A stretch of 7,602 nt of DNA, taken from positions 1 to 7,602 of the forward strand of contig USIA01000090.1 in NCBI GenBank assembly GCA_900554535.1, given 5' to 3'. Both the position numbers and the translations under genes were made by a program. Shown here piece after piece: positions 4,401 to 7,602 of this stretch (positions are counted from its first letter, which is position 1; each line of letters begins with the position of its first letter). The notes beneath the pieces are model-generated. The model ran no database searches, was not told the origin of the DNA, and was given only the letters and a program-made list of their open reading frames with translations. This DNA is from an uncultured Oscillospiraceae bacterium. GTDB lineage: Bacteria; Bacillota; Clostridia; Oscillospirales; Acutalibacteraceae.

Positions 4401-4434
4401 AAAAGCTGGCGGTTCAGACACCGCCAGCTTTTTT
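4401..4434 (-). terminator. Terminator of the flavodoxin-cupin operon
   Basis: AAAAGCTGGCGG (4401-4412) pairs perfectly with CCGCCAGCTTTT (4421-4432) around an 8-base loop. On the minus strand the hairpin is followed by only the four T of its own stem. On the plus strand the T-run is longer (TTTTTT), so it may act in both directions. It begins within the cupin stop codon. Confidence 0.85.
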
Positions 4435-4843
4435 ATTTCAATTTTCCATATACCGCATCCGAAACAGGCTCCAGCCACTCGTTGGCGGTCTCCTCGCCGG
4501 GGACCTCCACAGCCAGATGGGCAAACCAGCTGTCCGGCGCGGCACCGTGCCAGTGCTTGACCTCCGGCGGAATATTCACCACATCGCCGGGGTGCAGCTC
4601 CCGGGCTTCCTTGCCCCACTCCTGGTAGTAGCCCCGCCCGGCGGTGCACAACAGGATCTGGCCCCCGCCGCGCTTGGCGTGATGGATATGCCAGTTGTTG
4701 CGGCAGCCGGGCTCAAACGTCACATTGCCGATGGCCACTCCCTGGGTGGTCAGCATATTCAGATAGCTCTGCCCCACAAAATACTGGGCAAAAGCATCGT
4801 TCTTTTCCCCGATGGGGAATACGCTCAATTCTTCCGGTTTCAT
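4433..4843 (-). CDS. Cupin domain protein
   Basis: This is a 136-residue single-domain cupin. Motif 1 is GCRNNWHIHHAKRGGGQILL (46-65), with H52 and H54 as metal ligands and Q62 where many cupins have Glu. Motif 2 is PGDVVNIPPEVKHWHG (85-100) with H97. It therefore looks able to bind a metal ion, but its substrate is unknown. Small cupins of this type often sit next to CMD proteins, aldo/keto reductases and flavodoxins. The start at 4843 follows AAAGGAGG with an 8-base gap. It begins 20 bases after the flavodoxin stop, so the two are co-transcribed, and it ends in the operon terminator. Confidence 0.92.
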   Translation of the reverse strand: MKPEELSVFPIGEKNDAFAQYFVGQSYLNMLTTQGVAIGNVTFEPGCRNNWHIHHAKRGGGQILLCTAGRGYYQEWGKEARELHPGDVVNIPPEVKHWHGAAPDSWFAHLAVEVPGEETANEWLEPVSDAVYGKLK

Positions 4844-4863
4844 GATATATGCCTCCTTTGAAA

Positions 4864-5367
4864 TTAAGAAATCATTGTCCGAATGCTGTCGATCCAGGCG
4901 TCGACTTTCTCCTCCGGCGTCACCATCTTCGCGCCGCCGGTGGAGTCGAACTGAATCGCCTTTTCATGGACAAAGGACGCGCCTGAACAGACTTTTTGAA
5001 TATCCTTGAGAACATGGCCAGGCCACCCACCGTGCGTCTGGAAGGGTATGATTGTCTTGCCCTTCCAGTCGTGAGAAGTCAGGAAGGAAAGCATCGCGGG
5101 GGCCATGGTGTACCACCAGGTGGGCGTGCCCAGCGCGATGACATCATAATCGGCGGGATCAAACGAAATCGGCTGAATGGCCGGGCGGCAGCCGCGATCG
5201 ACCTCTTGCTTTCCCTGGTCCACAATGTCGTTATAGGAGCCGGTATAAGGCTTTACAGTCTGGATCTGGGCCATATCGGCTTTGGTCGCTTTTTGCAGCT
5301 GCTCCGCGATGCGCCGGGTGTTGCCGTTGGAGACGGAATAATAGACGATCAGCATCTTCTTTGCCAT
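4864..5367 (-). CDS. Flavodoxin (second gene of the operon)
   Basis: The 167-residue flavodoxin of the flavodoxin_4 type carries FMN as a soluble one- or two-electron carrier. The phosphate-binding loop is YSVSNGNTRRIAEQ (S11 to T17). The isoalloxazine-side loop is LGTPTWWYTMAPAM (79-92) with stacking Trp/Tyr. The next strand and loop are KTIIPFQTHGGWPGHVLKDI (104-123). Start: ATG at 5367 gives the normal N-terminus MAKKMLIVYY, with AAGGA 11 bases upstream, slightly far. Longer in-frame starts would add about 24 untypical residues. A gap of 120 bases separates it from the other flavodoxin gene; no terminator or clear promoter was seen in that gap, so one operon is likely. Confidence 0.92.
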   Translation of the reverse strand: MAKKMLIVYYSVSNGNTRRIAEQLQKATKADMAQIQTVKPYTGSYNDIVDQGKQEVDRGCRPAIQPISFDPADYDVIALGTPTWWYTMAPAMLSFLTSHDWKGKTIIPFQTHGGWPGHVLKDIQKVCSGASFVHEKAIQFDSTGGAKMVTPEEKVDAWIDSIRTMIS

Positions 5368-5487
5368 GTTTTTTATGTTCCTTCTTTCTCTGGTTGATCT
5401 TGTTCGCGCAAAACCGCACTGTAAAAATGAGATGGACATTCTGAGGGCTAATGGAAGGTCCCCGTCAATCCGTCTCTTCGGCGATCT

Positions 5488-6003
5488 TCAGGATTCTTTT
5501 TCTTTCAGCCACTTTTGAATGGCCGGCCTGGCGTTTTTCACATTGCCGCCGTGGATGGCAAGCCCTTTTTCCACCTTGGCCCCGGGGCACAGGCGCTTGA
5601 TGTCGCGCTCGCTGCCGCCCATGCCGCTGCCCTCGTGGGTGCAAAATGGAAATATGGTCTTTCCAGAAAAATCGAAGCGCTCCAGAAAAGTAAACACCGC
5701 CATGGGCATGGTCCCCCAATAGTTCGGATACCCCAGGTAGATGGTGTCATACCCATCCAGGCTGTCCGGGTACTGCTTCAGTTCCGGGCGGGCATTCCGA
5801 CGCTGGTCGGCCTGGGCTTCGGCGATGCAGGTATTGTAGTCCCTGGCATACGCCTGGATTGGATCGATCTTAAAAAGGTCTGCACCTGTTAACTCGTGGA
5901 TCATCCCAGCGGCCACTTCCGTATTTCCGACTGTAAGGGTTTTGATCTGACCGTTGACATAGTTTTCATCTGCTCTGGAATAATATGCGATTATGGCTGG
6001 CAT
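5488..6003 (-). CDS. Flavodoxin-like protein (first gene of the operon)
   Basis: The 171-residue protein is related to the next flavodoxin but diverged. The N-terminal loop is longer, from YYSRADENYVNG to TVGNTEVAAGMI, with the FMN phosphate loop around residues 8-28. YLGYPNYWGTMPMAVFTFLE (89-108) forms the flavin-stacking loop, and KTIFPFCTHEGSGMGGSERD (115-134) is the second FMN loop. Start: ATG at 6003 with AAAGGA about 10 bases upstream; in-frame codons further upstream lie in the promoter and are rejected. It is divergent from the LysR-type regulator and first behind a TATAAT box at 6037-6042, so it is probably the direct target of that regulator. Its partner could be the CMD protein, the lost aldo/keto reductase or an outside enzyme. 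Confidence 0.92.
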   Translation of the reverse strand: MPAIIAYYSRADENYVNGQIKTLTVGNTEVAAGMIHELTGADLFKIDPIQAYARDYNTCIAEAQADQRRNARPELKQYPDSLDGYDTIYLGYPNYWGTMPMAVFTFLERFDFSGKTIFPFCTHEGSGMGGSERDIKRLCPGAKVEKGLAIHGGNVKNARPAIQKWLKEKES

Positions 6004-6017
6004 AGGACCCGCTTCCT

Positions 6018-6048
6018 TTCCTCTATTCTTTCTTTTATTATAGAGGAA
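6018..6048 (-). promoter_or_regulatory. Operon -10 box inside a 9-bp inverted repeat
   Basis: On the minus strand TATAAT lies at 6037-6042, with the start expected at about 6030. No acceptable -35 box lies 16-18 bp upstream, which suggests an activator-dependent promoter. TTCCTCTAT (6018-6026) and ATAGAGGAA (6040-6048) form a perfect inverted repeat around the start site; this could be an operator or a leader hairpin. Confidence 0.6.
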
Positions 6049-6054
6049 GATCTC

Positions 6055-6083
6055 TTGACAGGGAATTCTCAATATGGTATTTC
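6055..6083 (+). promoter_or_regulatory. Promoter of the LysR-type regulator
   Basis: Consensus TTGACA at 6055-6060, a 17-bp spacer and TATTTC at 6078-6083. Predicted start is at about 6090, inside the TTAAC palindrome, so self-repression by the regulator is plausible. Confidence 0.7.
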
Positions 6084-6087
6084 TATA

Positions 6088-6102
6088 TTAACCTTTTGTT
6101 AA
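6088..6102. promoter_or_regulatory. Probable LysR-type regulator binding site (T-N11-A)
   Basis: TTAAC-CTTTT-GTTAA is a perfect 5-bp inverted repeat that contains the T-N11-A pattern. Its centre (6095) is about 65 bases upstream of the predicted operon start, the classical recognition-site position for this family. It also covers the predicted start of the regulator's own transcript. Confidence 0.65.
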
Positions 6103-6126
6103 TACAAAACGTTGGGAGATGATCGG

Positions 6127-7053
6127 ATGTTCAACAGTCAACTGCCAGTCTTCGTGTGCGTGGCGGACTGTGGCAGCTTTACAAAAGCTGCGGAGAAGCT
6201 CTATATTTCTCCTACTGCCGTCATGAAGCAGATGAATGCCCTGGAAGCGCATCTGAACCTGAAGTTAATGGACCGGACCCGGCATGGAATCTGCCTGACC
6301 CCTGCCGGCGAAGTGATCTATAAGGACGCGAAATTCCTCTTTGACTATTCGCGGCGGTCGATCGAGCACGCGCGGCAAGCCATGAACGTCCGCGACACCA
6401 CCTTTTGTGTGGGTACTTCGCTGCTCAATCCCGCCAAGCCCTTCATGGATCTGTGGTACCGTGTCAACCGGGCGTTTCCAAATTACAAGCTGCACCTGGT
6501 CCCCTTTGAGGATGACCACCGGGGCATCCTTAAAGAGATTGCGTCGCTTGGCGAGAAATTCGACTTTCTGGTTGGAGTGTGTGACTCCAAGCTCTGGCTG
6601 GACCAATGCAAGATGCTGCCTTTGGGCCAATATAAGAAAATGTGCGCCGTATCCCGCGACCACCCGCTGGCTAAGAAAAAGCGCCTGAAAATCACCGATC
6701 TATATGGCCAGACGCTGATGATGGTCAAAGCAGGGGACTCTCAAACGAACGATTTCATTCGCAACGATCTCCAGCGCAACCACCCACAGATTCAGATCGA
6801 GGATACCGCTCAATTTTACGACATTTCCGTGTTTAACCGCTGTGCCGAAACGCGAAACGTCCTGCTCACCCTGGAATGCTGGCAGGATGTCCATCCAGCC
6901 CTGGTCACGCTCCCCGTCGACTGGGATTACAGCATCACCTATGGTCTGCTTTATGCGCTGGATGCGCCGGAAGATGTACAGCGGTTCGTGCGTGCAGTCA
7001 AAGCCACCCAAAACAGTGAAAGCATCCTAAACCGCCCATCCTTTCAATCATAA
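6127..7053 (+). CDS. LysR-type transcriptional regulator
   Basis: At 308 residues this is a normal family length. The N-terminal winged helix-turn-helix (about 1-62) contains VCVADCGSFTKAAEKLYISP, then TAVMKQMNALE and the wing LTPAGEVIY. The rest is a two-lobed periplasmic-binding-like effector domain (about 90-295) with LVGVCDSKLW and an AVSRDHPLAKK strand typical of these sensors. Start: ATG at 6127 follows GGAG with an 8-base gap; a TTG at 6112 in frame would include that site and is rejected. It is divergent from the flavodoxin-cupin operon with a shared 123-base intergenic region, the usual layout for a regulator that activates its neighbour in response to a small molecule or redox signal. 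The inducer is unknown. Confidence 0.95.
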   Translation: MFNSQLPVFVCVADCGSFTKAAEKLYISPTAVMKQMNALEAHLNLKLMDRTRHGICLTPAGEVIYKDAKFLFDYSRRSIEHARQAMNVRDTTFCVGTSLLNPAKPFMDLWYRVNRAFPNYKLHLVPFEDDHRGILKEIASLGEKFDFLVGVCDSKLWLDQCKMLPLGQYKKMCAVSRDHPLAKKKRLKITDLYGQTLMMVKAGDSQTNDFIRNDLQRNHPQIQIEDTAQFYDISVFNRCAETRNVLLTLECWQDVHPALVTLPVDWDYSITYGLLYALDAPEDVQRFVRAVKATQNSESILNRPSFQS

Positions 7054-7101
7054 AAAGCCGAAAGCTCCTTGCAGAATCAGGGAGTTTTCGGCTTTCTTTT
7101 T
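7054..7101 (+). terminator. Bidirectional terminator between convergent genes
   Basis: AAAGCCGAAAGCTCC (7054-7068) pairs with GGAGTTTTCGGCTTT (7081-7095) with one wobble, followed by CTTTTTT. It starts right at the LysR stop codon. On the minus strand TTTTTA follows the stem, so it can also end the partial flavoprotein gene at 7163. Confidence 0.92.
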
Positions 7102-7162
7102 TCTTCAGTTTGGATGCTTGGGGTAAATTGATTTTTGAGAGGAATTGTTTATCTTCTGCGGT

Positions 7163-7602
7163 TTATTGAATGGATTTTCCAAGTTCATAGGCTTTCTGAA
7201 GTTCCGGTTTTCCCTGGATGTCACCCACATCTCCGTTTCCTCCGGCAAGGACATGGCCCAGGTTCTTCCAGCGCAGATGCTCCATCAAGTGATCGTAATA
7301 AAGGACCACATCATCAAAATCGTGCCCCTCCGCCGCCATCAGCAGAGCAGAAGATTTGTCGTGGCCGCGCAGTAGATTGCCGTCACCTTCCTCCAACGCA
7401 AACAACCGGTCGATGGCCGTACGAATCTGTCCGCTCATGTTCCAGTAATACAGCGGGGTGGCCAGCACCACCACGTCACAGTCCTTCACGGCCGGGTAGA
7501 TCTTTGCCATATCATCCTTCTGCACGCAGGGGCAATCTTGGCTGCTGTGGCCGCCAAAGCAGCCCTTGCAGCCGTGAATCTCCATGCTGTCCAGAAAGAA
7601 TT
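7163..7602 (-). CDS. NADPH-dependent FMN reductase-like flavoprotein (N-terminus beyond window edge)
   Basis: About 145 codons are visible and the frame is open at the right edge. Roughly 45-50 N-terminal residues with the first FMN loop are missing. Visible signatures: HGCKGCFGGHSSQDCPCVQK, DVVVLATPLYYWNMSGQIRT and AIDRLFALEEG (the flavin-stacking loop), plus LLMAAEGHDFDDVVLYYDHL. This fits the flavodoxin-fold NADPH:FMN oxidoreductase family. The four cysteines are arranged Cys-x2-Cys-x9-Cys-x-Cys. Iron-sulfur flavoproteins use a compact cysteine set at the same place, but the spacing here is not the standard one, so cluster binding is uncertain. It is convergent with the LysR gene and shares its terminator. 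It may belong to the same redox neighbourhood, since many relatives serve with flavodoxins and CMD proteins. Confidence 0.87.
   Translation of the reverse strand, partial: FFLDSMEIHGCKGCFGGHSSQDCPCVQKDDMAKIYPAVKDCDVVVLATPLYYWNMSGQIRTAIDRLFALEEGDGNLLRGHDKSSALLMAAEGHDFDDVVLYYDHLMEHLRWKNLGHVLAGGNGDVGDIQGKPELQKAYELGKSIQ

Noticed and set aside
5368..5487. Separate promoter or terminator between the two flavodoxin genes
   Set aside because: No convincing hairpin with T-run and no good -10/-35 pair was found in the 120-base gap.

Overview
The window suggests a Clostridia-class Firmicute, probably an Oscillospiraceae-like gut anaerobe. Strong AGGAGG ribosome binding sites, clean rho-independent terminators, small Hol_Tox-like toxins and a flavodoxin/cupin/carboxymuconolactone-decarboxylase cluster point that way. 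The taxonomic call is inference; no rRNA or marker gene is present.

Left part (1 to about 2700): the end of an integrated mobile element, read on the minus strand. In transcription order it holds a conserved 60-residue protein of unknown function, a DnaQ-like 3'-5' exonuclease broken by a frameshift, a ParA ATPase and a ParB-like protein that runs off the left edge. The ParB tail is a 42-bp tandem repeat, and each unit carries a 16-bp palindrome. The element abuts a 50-base 3' fragment of tRNA-Arg(ACG) at 2661-2710, followed by a terminator. This is the usual appearance of an attachment-site junction left by an integrase that targets the 3' end of a tRNA gene. The integrase, conjugation genes and the intact tRNA would lie to the left, outside the window.

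Middle (2796-3442): two tandem copies, about 325 bp each, of a compact type I toxin-antitoxin locus. Each copy has a 29-residue hydrophobic toxin on the minus strand and a convergent antisense RNA of about 95 nt on the plus strand. All four transcripts have a recognisable promoter (-35 hexamer TTGCAA or TTGCAG, 17-bp spacer, TATACT). The toxin and antisense promoters and leaders resemble each other, as if the locus arose from an inverted duplication. A hairpin in the antisense RNA covaries between the two copies.

Right part (3445-7602): a chromosomal redox cluster. A LysR-type regulator on the plus strand faces a minus-strand series of two flavodoxins, a cupin and, past a terminator, a carboxymuconolactone decarboxylase family protein. 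Just upstream of the last gene lies the broken C-terminal tail of a 4Fe-4S aldo/keto reductase, so a larger operon has been cut down. The divergent intergenic region has a T-N11-A palindrome placed at about -65 of the flavodoxin operon and over the start site of the regulator promoter, the classical LysR arrangement. After a bidirectional terminator the window ends in a partial minus-strand NADPH-dependent FMN reductase-like gene. The regulator and these flavoproteins probably form one electron-transfer or stress-response system; its substrate cannot be read from the sequence.
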